From Bacillota bacterium (GTDB taxonomy: Bacteria > Bacillota > Dethiobacteria > DTU022 > JAAZDR01): DNA of 7,492 nt. A model generated the notes under the pieces. That model was not told the DNA's origin and made no database searches. It saw nothing but the letters and a program-made list of their open reading frames with translations. Shown here piece after piece: positions 1-6,199 of the stretch. Position numbers and translations under genes: made by a program. Every line of letters starts with the position of its first letter. The stretch's first letter is position 1. The DNA is taken from positions 1-7,492 of the forward strand of contig JAAZDR010000316.1 of NCBI GenBank assembly GCA_012512705.1, read 5' to 3'.

Positions 1-5
1 ATCAT
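1..5 (-). CDS. Start of a truncated minus-strand gene, probably the IS21 transposase istA
   Basis: Only ATG plus two bases of the next codon fall in the window (complement of 5 to 1). The start is supported by AGGAGGT on the minus strand (complement of 12-18) with a 6-nt spacer, an excellent Shine-Dalgarno arrangement. Position just inside IS21-like terminal repeats suggests istA, the DDE transposase. The protein itself is not visible, so the product is inferred from layout only. Confidence 0.4.
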
Positions 6-13
6 CTCCTTAC

Positions 14-54
14 CTCCTGTACATGAAGTGGTTGGTACCTCCAATATACAGGAG
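14..54 (-). promoter_or_regulatory. Leader hairpin that would cover the ribosome-binding site of the IS gene
   Basis: CTCCTGTA at 14-21 and TACAGGAG at 47-54 form a perfect 8-bp inverted repeat with a 25-nt loop. In the minus-strand transcript the proximal arm includes most of the Shine-Dalgarno AGGAGGT (complement of 12-18), so the folded leader would hide it. The loop also holds a small TTGG/CCAA stem (32-35 with 41-44). Comparable sequestering hairpins limit transposase translation from read-through transcripts in other IS elements; a role here is inference. Confidence 0.4.
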
Positions 55-61
55 TTTGATT

Positions 62-138
62 AAAGTGGATCACTTTTACGTTAGCGTTTGTCATTCAAAT
101 GGATCAGTTTTATATTAGCGTTTATAGTTAAAGTGGCC
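62..138. repeat. Iterated terminal repeats, about 34-bp period
   Basis: Unit 1 (62-96) begins AAAGTGGATCAC and contains TTAGCGTTT. Unit 2 (97-129) begins AAATGGATCAG and contains the same TTAGCGTTT. Unit 3 (130-138) is a partial copy reading AAAGTGGCC. In IS21-like elements such direct repeats at each end are transposase-binding sites. There are too few copies, and no uniform spacer, for a CRISPR array. Confidence 0.75.
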
Positions 139-171
139 TTATTGGATCGGAATACTCATGACTGCTCCTTT
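139..171 (-). pseudogene. Possible beginning of a divergent gene cut off by the IS
   Basis: On the minus strand an AAAGGAG Shine-Dalgarno (complement of 165-171) lies 5 nt before an ATG (complement of 157-159). It opens a six-codon frame, MSIPIQ, that stops at TAA (complement of 139-141), exactly where the IS repeats begin. A good ribosome-binding site leading into six codons and then the IS boundary is what an insertion into the 5' end of a divergent gene would leave. Chance, or IS sequence extending to about 158, are real alternatives. Confidence 0.25.
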
Positions 172-299
172 TTGGGTGTGGTTCTTAAGTTTATGTAAAA
201 AGTGAAGTGTCAAAGAAGGGTAATTGGACTGTGTGTCAAAATGTCCAAACGTAAAGGTGTTACAACGACACAACGATGTAAGGATGTGTCATAGTGATA
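172..299. promoter_or_regulatory. Upstream region of the operon with GTGTCA repeats
   Basis: No gene is supported here. GTGTCAAA occurs at 207-214 and 233-240, and GTGTCATA at 286-293, all in the same orientation; an inverted GACAC lies at 267-271. Such repeats could be regulator sites. TTGGAC at 224-229 resembles a -35 element, but no convincing -10 hexamer follows at 16-18 nt, so the promoter cannot be placed with confidence. The operon promoter should nevertheless lie here or just outside the IS end. Confidence 0.3.
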
Positions 300-326
300 G
301 GTTCCAAGAAGGGACCCATTGGAACC
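300..326. promoter_or_regulatory. Perfect 8-bp inverted repeat, candidate operator or leader hairpin
   Basis: GGTTCCAA at 300-307 and TTGGAACC at 319-326 are exact reverse complements separated by 11 nt. The element ends 4 nt before the Shine-Dalgarno region of the first gene. It could be the operator bound by the GntR-type regulator encoded next to it (autoregulation), or a hairpin in the leader RNA. Position and perfection support a function; which one is inference. Confidence 0.45.
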
Positions 327-345
327 GTTGGGAGGATGGAGAGCC

Positions 346-1095
346 ATGGCAACTCTTAGTTCAGCAAATCATGTTCCGAAGTATATCCAGCTCAAAGAGC
401 TCTTGGAGCAGCAGATTGACGACGGTGTTTGGAGTCCGGGGGAAAAGATACCATCCGAAGCAGAGCTTCAGCAGATGTTCGGCATCAGCCGAACCACAGT
501 CCGTTTGGCGATCAAAGAACTCATTGTAGAGCAAAAGCTCGTCACAGTGCAAGGCAGGGGGACCTTTGTAGTGGAGCCCAAGGTGGAAAACACTCTGCCT
601 GAGTTGACCAGCTTTACTGAAGACATTCAAGAAAAGGGTTTTCAGCCTGGCAGCACGGTGCTGTCCGTGACCAGGGAACAGGCATCGGATTCAGTTCGTA
701 AGGCCCTGCAGATGGAGGAGGATGGGGAGGTACTTAAGTTAGCCCGTCTACGAACCATCGACGGTGCCCCGGTGGGGCTGCACGTGGCTTACTTGAACAC
801 AGCCCTGCTGCGTGGAAAAACGGATTTGTCCATTGCCGAGAATGAGTCCTTATACAGTGTGCTTGAAAGGGACCATGGACTGAAAATCTGCGACGCCCAA
901 GAAACCATCGAAGCGCTGCCCGCGGATGCCTACCGAAGTACACTGCTGGAAGTCCCAGAAGGGTTCCCGCTTCTTCACCTGAGGCGGATCACCTATTTGG
1001 AATCGGGAGAACCCGTGGAGTATGTGAAGATGTGGTACCGTGCCGATCGCTATAGATACTCGGTAAAGCTTAGGAGAAACAAGCAAAACAACTAG
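346..1095 (+). CDS. GntR-family transcriptional regulator, HutC subfamily with UTRA effector domain
   Basis: A 249-residue DNA-binding regulator, the usual length for the HutC subfamily. The N-terminal winged helix-turn-helix spans about residues 10-77. It includes the hallmark PGEKIPSEAEL (31-41), the recognition helix around SRTTVRLAI (48-56) and the wing motif QGRGTFV (69-75). Residues about 87-240 match a UTRA small-molecule-binding domain, including the typical late stretch RRITYLESGEPVEY. I chose the ATG at 346 because GGAGG (331-335) and GGAG (338-341) precede it. An upstream TTG at 319 would add nine residues but lies inside the 300-326 inverted repeat. UTRA domains of this subfamily often bind sugar phosphates or related metabolites, so it probably responds to a substrate or intermediate of the downstream pathway. 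It is followed by the BtpA gene after 17 nt, so it is the first gene of the operon and is probably autoregulated. The effector is unknown. Confidence 0.95.
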   Translation: MATLSSANHVPKYIQLKELLEQQIDDGVWSPGEKIPSEAELQQMFGISRTTVRLAIKELIVEQKLVTVQGRGTFVVEPKVENTLPELTSFTEDIQEKGFQPGSTVLSVTREQASDSVRKALQMEEDGEVLKLARLRTIDGAPVGLHVAYLNTALLRGKTDLSIAENESLYSVLERDHGLKICDAQETIEALPADAYRSTLLEVPEGFPLLHLRRITYLESGEPVEYVKMWYRADRYRYSVKLRRNKQNN

Positions 1096-1112
1096 AGAAG
1101 AGGGGTTAGAGC

Positions 1113-1949
1113 ATGACAGTATTCCCACCAAAAGAGAATTTCCTGGAAGTGTTTGGAGTCAAGAAACCTATCATAGGCATGATTCATCTGAAGCCCATCC
1201 CGGGATCGCCCCACTATAAAGGGGAAAGCCTGGATGAAGTGCTTGAGTTTGCCCTCCAGGATGCAAGAAGGCTAAAAGAGGGCGGTGTAGACGGCTTGGT
1301 TGTGGAAAACGCATGGGATCTTCCCTTTGCCAAGCCCGAAGACATTGGCTATGAGACTGTGGCAGCGGTGACTTACCTGACACGCTACATTATTGAAGAA
1401 TCCAAGCTGCCAGTGGGGATCAATATCCTGGCGAACGGCGTTATTCCCTCCCTGGCTGTAGCGAAAGCGACCGGTGCCCTTTTCGTCCGCTCTAACCAGT
1501 GGGTCAATGCCTACGTCGCCAATGAGGGTTTTGTGGAGGGAGCTTCAGCAAAGGCCCTGCGTTATCGGTCTTATATCAGAGGAGATGACATTAAGATCTT
1601 CGCAGACGTTCACGTCAAGCATGGAAGTCATGCCATAGTTGCCGACCGCTCCCTGGCTGACCAGACCCGCGACAATGTTTTCTTTGATGCTGACGTGCTC
1701 ATCGCCACCGGTTCGCGGACAGGCGATCCCACGAACCTTGACGAGATCACGGGTATAAAGGAAAACACCGATCTGCCTGTGATTATCGGTAGCGGCCTAA
1801 CGCCGGAGAATGCCAAGACGCTGCTGCGCTATTGCGACGGCGCGATTGTGGGCAGTTCCTTGAAGGAAGACGGTTGCTGGTGGAATCCAGTGGAGCAGGC
1901 CAGAGTGGAACGGTTGATGGAGGCTGTCAGCGCTGTGCGCAATCAGTGA
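1113..1949 (+). CDS. BtpA/SgcQ-family TIM-barrel protein, probably a phosphate-binding enzyme
   Basis: A 278-residue full-length member of the BtpA family, named after a cyanobacterial protein needed for photosystem I accumulation and including E. coli SgcQ of the sgc sugar cluster. Visible family features are the N-terminal GMIHLKPIPGSP (22-33), GVDGLVVEN (58-66), DVHVKH (165-170) and ATGSRTGDPT. Near the C-terminus GSGLTPENA (from 226) and DGAIVGSS (242-249) match the paired glycine-rich loops that hold a phosphate in TrpF-like TIM barrels. No signal peptide or membrane segment is seen, so it is cytosolic. The start follows a purine-rich GAGGGG site at about 1098-1104. No reaction is firmly assigned to this family. 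The setting between a sugar-type regulator and importer, with a PfkB kinase downstream, suggests that it acts on a phosphorylated sugar-like intermediate. That role is inference; family membership is sure. Confidence 0.94.
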   Translation: MTVFPPKENFLEVFGVKKPIIGMIHLKPIPGSPHYKGESLDEVLEFALQDARRLKEGGVDGLVVENAWDLPFAKPEDIGYETVAAVTYLTRYIIEESKLPVGINILANGVIPSLAVAKATGALFVRSNQWVNAYVANEGFVEGASAKALRYRSYIRGDDIKIFADVHVKHGSHAIVADRSLADQTRDNVFFDADVLIATGSRTGDPTNLDEITGIKENTDLPVIIGSGLTPENAKTLLRYCDGAIVGSSLKEDGCWWNPVEQARVERLMEAVSAVRNQ

Positions 1950-2021
1950 TAAGGGAGGTGAGTGCACAAGACCTAAGCCGGTTACTTGCGAGTAGAACCT
2001 ATAGAACTGAGGAGGGAAAAC

Positions 2022-3392
2022 ATGAAGAACAGGATTACTAGCCTTGGGTTAGTGCTAAGTCTGGTTGTGGCTCTCAGTTTTTGCAGCATCGTTTCTGCTG
2101 ACTCCGTAAACTGGCGGCAAGAGGAAGGTACAGCGTTAAATGTCTTGTTTGTGGCCCACCCCTTTGTTGATGCTGTTAGACCGCTGATTCCAGAGTTTGA
2201 AGCGAAGACAGGCATCAAGATCAACCTAGAAGTGCAGAGTGAAGTTCCTGCGTTCGAGAAGATCCTCATGGATCTGCAGTCCAGACGCGGTACAATCGAC
2301 GTATTCATGACCAGCCCCTTGCAGGTATGGCAGTACGCCACCGGTGGATGGGTAGAGGCTCTGGACGGGTACTTAGCTGATCCACAACTGACGGATCTGC
2401 AGGCCTACGATCTCGACGACTTTTCCCCCGGCGTGCTGGCTGCGGGAAGGTGGAATCTGCAGCCGTTGGGTGGAGTGGGCGAAGGGAATACCTGGGCACT
2501 GCCCATCAACTACGAAACCTACATCACCGCCTACCGGTATGACTTATTCCAGAAATTTGGTCTCAAGGCTCCCACAACCTATGACGAGCTGGCAGAAGTA
2601 GCGAAGCAGTTGACCTTTGTGGCAGAGGATGGTAAGCAGATTTACGGCGTTACCACACGTTTTGACAAGTACTGGGATCTGCCGTTTTTGACCTACGGTA
2701 CTATGGTCTTCTCCTTTGACGGAGAATTCATCGATGACGAGGGCAGAGTGGCCATCGACAGCCCCGAAGTGGTTGCGGCTACAGAACTGTTCATAAGCAT
2801 TCTGCAGGAGTCCGCGCCTGCGAGTATTGGTTCCAATACTTGGTACGATGCCATGCAGCAGTTTGCCTCTGGCCAATACGCCATTGCCATGAATGAAGCG
2901 GATCTGTTTGCGCCGGTCTATGAGGATCCTTCGCAGTCAATGGTTGCTGGACTGGTCGGCTATGCTGTTCCTCCCGCAGGCCCCAATGGGACCATCAAGG
3001 CCAACAGCTGGATCTGGCAGGTGGCTATGAACTCCGCTTCCAAGAACAAGAACGCAGCCTGGCTGTTCATGCAGTGGCTGACCAGCAAAGAAGTTATGGC
3101 GGAAACCCATCTCAACGGCAATATGAACCCTGTGCGCTCTTCAGCTTGGGAGGATCCGAGACTGGTTGAAATGGTGGAGAGCTGGGGCGAATATCCTGGT
3201 CAGTATGCTGAAGTACAGGTTACCATGCTGGAGAATTACTCCGGCCTGTGGTTCCCGCCGCATCCCGAACTGACCCGAGCTCTTGACCGCTGGGCAGAGG
3301 CAGTTCAGCAGTCCTTCTTCGAAGGCGGCAATGTGGAGCGGAACTTGCAGAAGGCTGCTCAGGATATAGCAACCATGCTGGGCCTCGACTAA
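2022..3392 (+). CDS. ABC transporter substrate-binding protein, CUT1 sugar type
   Basis: A 456-residue extracellular solute-binding protein of family 1, normal length for CUT1 systems. It captures a carbohydrate-like ligand outside the membrane and delivers it to the two permeases encoded next. The N-terminus is a signal peptide: a basic MKNR start, a hydrophobic core at residues 8-24, and a likely cleavage site after VSA (24-26). The only Cys in it (Cys21) is preceded by LSF, a poor lipobox, so the protein is probably released or periplasmic rather than lipid-anchored. The mature part shows typical elements: PEFEAKTGIKINLEV early, DVFMTSPLQVWQYA, and many aromatic residues that could line a sugar site. 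The ATG at 2022 follows GGAGGG (2011-2016) by 5 nt. A TTG at 1986 is in frame but would spoil the signal peptide. A strong hairpin follows the gene. The ligand cannot be predicted. Confidence 0.95.
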   Translation: MKNRITSLGLVLSLVVALSFCSIVSADSVNWRQEEGTALNVLFVAHPFVDAVRPLIPEFEAKTGIKINLEVQSEVPAFEKILMDLQSRRGTIDVFMTSPLQVWQYATGGWVEALDGYLADPQLTDLQAYDLDDFSPGVLAAGRWNLQPLGGVGEGNTWALPINYETYITAYRYDLFQKFGLKAPTTYDELAEVAKQLTFVAEDGKQIYGVTTRFDKYWDLPFLTYGTMVFSFDGEFIDDEGRVAIDSPEVVAATELFISILQESAPASIGSNTWYDAMQQFASGQYAIAMNEADLFAPVYEDPSQSMVAGLVGYAVPPAGPNGTIKANSWIWQVAMNSASKNKNAAWLFMQWLTSKEVMAETHLNGNMNPVRSSAWEDPRLVEMVESWGEYPGQYAEVQVTMLENYSGLWFPPHPELTRALDRWAEAVQQSFFEGGNVERNLQKAAQDIATMLGLD

Positions 3393-3400
3393 AGGCCTTC

Positions 3401-3425
3401 GGGGTCAGGGAAGCTCCCTGACCCC
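3401..3425 (+). promoter_or_regulatory. Strong intercistronic hairpin after the binding-protein gene
   Basis: GGGGTCAGGGA (3401-3411) and TCCCTGACCCC (3415-3425) form a perfect 11-bp stem with a 3-nt loop, starting 8 nt after the stop codon. No T-tract follows, so it is unlikely to be a full intrinsic terminator. Hairpins here commonly protect the binding-protein message or attenuate read-through, so that the binding protein is made in excess over the permeases. That effect is inference. Confidence 0.7.
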
Positions 3426-3454
3426 ATCAAACCAACGGGAGGAGAGAGAGTTGA

Positions 3455-4348
3455 ATGGGTGGGTTAGCGCATAAAAAACGGTTGTCGAGCCTCTGTGCTT
3501 CACCGTATTTGTTCGTCATTCCAGCTCTCGTGCTGGTCATAGGCATCTTTGTTCCCTTTCTCAGTGCTGTCTGGACGAGTTTCACCGATTCGAAGCTGTA
3601 CATCGCCGAGACCAACTTCATCGGCCTCAAGAACTATATTGATCTCTTTAGATCGGGTCAATTTCAGCAGTCACTCAAAATCACCGTTTTTTACTCGCTC
3701 TTATCTCTGGCGGTTCAGCTGCCTTTGGGGCTTGGTGTTGCCTTTCTCCTCAACATCCCTTCAAGGATGCAGAGGTTTATGCGGGTTGTGCTCGTTTTAC
3801 CCCTCCTGATCCCGCCGGTTGTTGCTGGGCTGATCTGGAGGACGATGATGCACCCCACCAACGGTATCTTAAACCACCTTTTGGGCCTGATACGCATTGC
3901 GCCTCTGCCTTGGCTGAGCAGCCCCAAGACCGCGTTGATTTCGGTTGTCCTCATTGATACTTGGGTTTTCACTCCCTTTGTGGCTCTGCTTCTCTTGGCT
4001 GGTCTACAGTCCATACCTGCAGAACTGAAGGAAGCTGCCAGCATCGATGGCGCGGGCGTGCTGGACAGGCTGCTCTGGATAACCATCCCCTGGTTGACCC
4101 CTCACATCCTGCTTGTCACCATTTTCCGTGCTGCGGACAGTCTGAAGTCTTTCGACATTGTCTACCAGGCAACGCGGGGAGGACCGCTTAACGCCACTCG
4201 ACTGCTGCACATTATGGCCTACGAAGAAGCTATTAGGTGGGCCGGTTTCGGCAAATCTATGGCCATCATTATGGTCTTGTGGATCATGTGCTACGCCATA
4301 ACCAATATCTTGGTCAACCGTTGGAAACGGGCTGTGGAGGTGATGTAA
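3455..4348 (+). CDS. ABC transporter permease, MalF/UgpA type
   Basis: A 297-residue inner-membrane permease subunit of a CUT1 importer. Six hydrophobic segments can be made out, beginning with a long one at about residues 17-40 (PYLFVIPALVLVIGIF). The cytoplasmic EAA loop that docks onto the ATPase is clear: E193-A194-A195, then D198-G199, within EAASIDGAGVLDRLLWITIP. The MalF/UgpA-like N-terminus (SPYLFVIPAL) and gene order make it the first of the two permeases. The ATG at 3455 is preceded by a long purine-rich GGAGGAGAGAGAG stretch (3438-3450). The gene abuts the second permease with no gap (TAA then ATG), indicating translational coupling. Confidence 0.96.
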   Translation: MGGLAHKKRLSSLCASPYLFVIPALVLVIGIFVPFLSAVWTSFTDSKLYIAETNFIGLKNYIDLFRSGQFQQSLKITVFYSLLSLAVQLPLGLGVAFLLNIPSRMQRFMRVVLVLPLLIPPVVAGLIWRTMMHPTNGILNHLLGLIRIAPLPWLSSPKTALISVVLIDTWVFTPFVALLLLAGLQSIPAELKEAASIDGAGVLDRLLWITIPWLTPHILLVTIFRAADSLKSFDIVYQATRGGPLNATRLLHIMAYEEAIRWAGFGKSMAIIMVLWIMCYAITNILVNRWKRAVEVM

Positions 4349-5194
4349 ATGGCAACGAAGAAGACGCTGCAAGGAGTGCTCTTATACCTTGGGTACCTCG
4401 TGATGTTCCTGTTTATAGTGTTTCCCCTGTACTGGATAGTGACAATGTCCTTCAAGGAGTTCCGTGATATCATTGCCTACCCTCCGCGTTTCCTTTTCAA
4501 GCCTACTTTGGCCAACTATCGGGCGATCCTGGGCTTAGCTGGGGATGGAGCCGGCTTCGCCTTCTTGGGGTACCTGAAAAATTCAATAATTGTCTCTTCA
4601 CTGTCGGTGGCGCTTTCCGCTTTGGTGAGCATCCCCGCGGCCTATGCCTTTGCCAGGTTTCCCATGCGCTTGAAGGACAACCTGTCATTTACCATCCTCT
4701 CCCTTCGCTTTGCGCCAGAGATTCTCATCATAATTCCGCTTTACGCCGTGTTTTCAAAACTGAACCTGTACGACACCTACCTCGGCTTGATCCTGGTTCA
4801 CCAGTTGATCACATTGCCCCTCACAATCTGGATTCTCCGTGGATTCTTTGCCGAGGTGCCCGTTGAGATCGAGGAATCGGCGAAAGTGGATGGCTGCGGT
4901 CCCTGGAGAATTTTGACCAGGATATCCCTACCTGTGATCCTGCCTGGTGTAGCTGGCGCTATGATCGTGTCCTTCGTGTTCAGCTGGAACAACCTCCTGT
5001 TCGGGTTGGTTCTCTCTGGCCCGAAAACACAGCCAGTAACGGTGGGAATTCTGCAGACCATGCATTTTGACCAGATCAACTGGGGCTGGATGGCTGCGGC
5101 CATTGTCTTTTCAATCATCCCGGGCATCCTGGTCTCTGGTTACTTCGGCAAATACCTGGTCAAGGGACTGACGGAGGGGGCGGTGAAGCAGTGA
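4349..5194 (+). CDS. ABC transporter permease, MalG/UgpE type
   Basis: A 281-residue permease, the partner of the preceding one in a heterodimeric membrane channel. The N-terminal hydrophobic helix is at about residues 10-30 and ends in the family-typical PLYWIVTMSFK. NYRAIL, followed later by LGYLKNSIIVS and AYAFARFPM, is standard for MalG/UgpE proteins. The EAA loop reads EESAKVDGCGPWRI, with E176, A178, D181 and G182, so the usual EAA is ESA here, a mild variant. Its start codon directly follows the upstream stop, and GGAGGTGAT at 4337-4345 inside the upstream gene supplies the ribosome-binding site. It overlaps the kinase gene by four bases (GTGA). No ATPase gene accompanies it. Confidence 0.96.
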   Translation: MATKKTLQGVLLYLGYLVMFLFIVFPLYWIVTMSFKEFRDIIAYPPRFLFKPTLANYRAILGLAGDGAGFAFLGYLKNSIIVSSLSVALSALVSIPAAYAFARFPMRLKDNLSFTILSLRFAPEILIIIPLYAVFSKLNLYDTYLGLILVHQLITLPLTIWILRGFFAEVPVEIEESAKVDGCGPWRILTRISLPVILPGVAGAMIVSFVFSWNNLLFGLVLSGPKTQPVTVGILQTMHFDQINWGWMAAAIVFSIIPGILVSGYFGKYLVKGLTEGAVKQ

Positions 5195-6150
5195 GCATTA
5201 CCTTGACAATTGACAAAAACAAGAAGTTCGATGTAGTTGCTATCGGCGCCTGGACGGTGTTTGACCACATCGCCAAAATAGAGCGCTATCCCAACGATGG
5301 TGATACCATCGAGATTATCGACGGGAATCTTGAGGACGTCTTTTTCGGCGACTGCAGTCTCAACGTGGCGGCGGTTGCCAGCACCCTTGGTTCGAAAGTT
5401 GCTGTGGCCAGTGTTGTGGGTAGCGATTTCAGGACAAGCGGCTACGAACAGCACCTGCTAGACTTGGGAGTAGATGTATCTGGCATTCATGTTGTTGAGG
5501 ACGCTAAATCTGGCCACAGCTACATTTTCTTTGACGACGACGGGCGGGGATTTTGCCTGTCCCTCCGAGCGGCAAGCTTGGTGCAGAATGAAGTGGAACC
5601 TCCTCGGCACATCCTTGAGGACTGTTCTGTAGCTGTGATCAACGAGGCCTTTTCCAGCTACGTCTTAAGTTCGGCTAGAGCCGCCAAGTCTGCCGGCGCG
5701 GTGATCTTCTCCAACGGCATGCTTGGTACTGCCGAGCCCGAGGCCCTGGACGAGTTTCTCCAGCTGGTCGATGTTATGATCATCAATGAAGCGGAGTTCA
5801 AGGTGTTGTGTGAGGTTAAGGGAGTATCGGCAGAAAGCATCTTTGCCCACAGCAACCTTCAAGCAGTCATAGTAACCCAGGGGAGCCGGGGCAGCACGGT
5901 GCTGGATGTCAAGGGAGGCACCTTTATCCCCGCGGTGCCGCCTCGCAGGGTTGTGGATACCACGGGGGCCGGTGACTCCTTTACCGGAGGCGTTGTGTCT
6001 GCGGTGGTGCGGGGCCTGCCCTTAGTGGAGGCGGTGCAGATCGGCGCCTCGGTGTCCAGTATTGTGATAGAGGAGTGGGGCTGCCAGACGAACATTCCCA
6101 CTTGGCAGCAAGCTGTGGAGCGTTCGAATCAGCACCGCGTGCAGATCTAG
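5191..6150 (+). CDS. PfkB-family carbohydrate or nucleoside kinase
   Basis: A 319-residue ribokinase-fold kinase, full length for the family, that would transfer the ATP gamma-phosphate to a hydroxyl of a sugar, nucleoside or related compound. The C-terminal signature DTTGAGDSF starts at residue 256 and includes the catalytic base D262 and the anion-hole glycines. The N-terminal substrate signature is at residues 51-60 (FFGDCSLNVA). The usual double glycine is Gly-Asp here (G53-D54), but Asn58 is kept. NEAEF is the usual family motif in the middle region. The tail GCQTNIPTW is common in ribokinase-like proteins near nucleoside and sugar kinases. The start is GTG at 5191, overlapping the permease stop by four bases, with GGAGGGGG at 5173-5180. 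Coupling to the importer implies that it phosphorylates the imported compound or a derivative. Substrate is not predictable from motifs alone. Confidence 0.94.
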   Translation: MSITLTIDKNKKFDVVAIGAWTVFDHIAKIERYPNDGDTIEIIDGNLEDVFFGDCSLNVAAVASTLGSKVAVASVVGSDFRTSGYEQHLLDLGVDVSGIHVVEDAKSGHSYIFFDDDGRGFCLSLRAASLVQNEVEPPRHILEDCSVAVINEAFSSYVLSSARAAKSAGAVIFSNGMLGTAEPEALDEFLQLVDVMIINEAEFKVLCEVKGVSAESIFAHSNLQAVIVTQGSRGSTVLDVKGGTFIPAVPPRRVVDTTGAGDSFTGGVVSAVVRGLPLVEAVQIGASVSSIVIEEWGCQTNIPTWQQAVERSNQHRVQI

Positions 6151-6199
6151 CCGGCTGCAAAGGCGTGTTGGGCTTTACTTAAAGGAGAGGAGTTTTCTT

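Larger units (their letters stand above)
1..138 (-). mobile_element. Left end of a probable IS21-family insertion sequence, running off the window
   Basis: Two and a half copies of a 33-35 bp unit lie at 62-96, 97-129 and 130-138. Copies one and two share TGGATCA (66-72 and 100-106) and TTAGCGTTT (81-89 and 115-123); the third keeps only AAAGTGG. Iterated terminal repeats of this kind, followed inward by a transposase gene, are typical of IS21-family (istA/istB) elements. On the minus strand the repeats are followed by a leader, a strong Shine-Dalgarno site and an ATG at the left edge, as expected for istA. The exact outer tip is not resolved: it could be near 138 or extend to about 158. Family assignment rests on repeat style and layout, since no transposase residues are visible. 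Confidence 0.55.

Noticed and set aside
62..138. CRISPR array
   Set aside because: Only two and a half imperfect copies are present with no constant spacer, directly adjoining a transposase-like start. IS terminal repeats explain them better.
319..345. Upstream TTG start for the regulator, adding nine residues
   Set aside because: The TTG lies inside the 300-326 inverted repeat with no well-placed Shine-Dalgarno, and the extra residues are not family-like. The ATG at 346 has GGAGG and GGAG upstream.
224..529. 101-codon open frame overlapping the regulator start
   Set aside because: It runs out of frame through the clear winged-helix coding region and its product is Ser/Arg/Trp-rich with no recognisable domain, so it is a frame shadow.
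1950..2021. Small gene suggested by AAGGGAGGTG at 1951-1960
   Set aside because: The nearest GTG codons either overlap the Shine-Dalgarno or sit 2 nt from it and give only four codons. The longer frame runs into the binding-protein gene. It is probably a stray ribosome-binding-like sequence.
1986..2021. TTG start for the binding protein, adding 12 residues
   Set aside because: It would place charged residues before the signal peptide, and the ATG at 2022 has an ideal GGAGGG site.
3401..3425. Intrinsic terminator splitting the operon
   Set aside because: The stem is strong but is followed by ATCAAACC rather than a T-run, and the permeases must be co-expressed with the binding protein.
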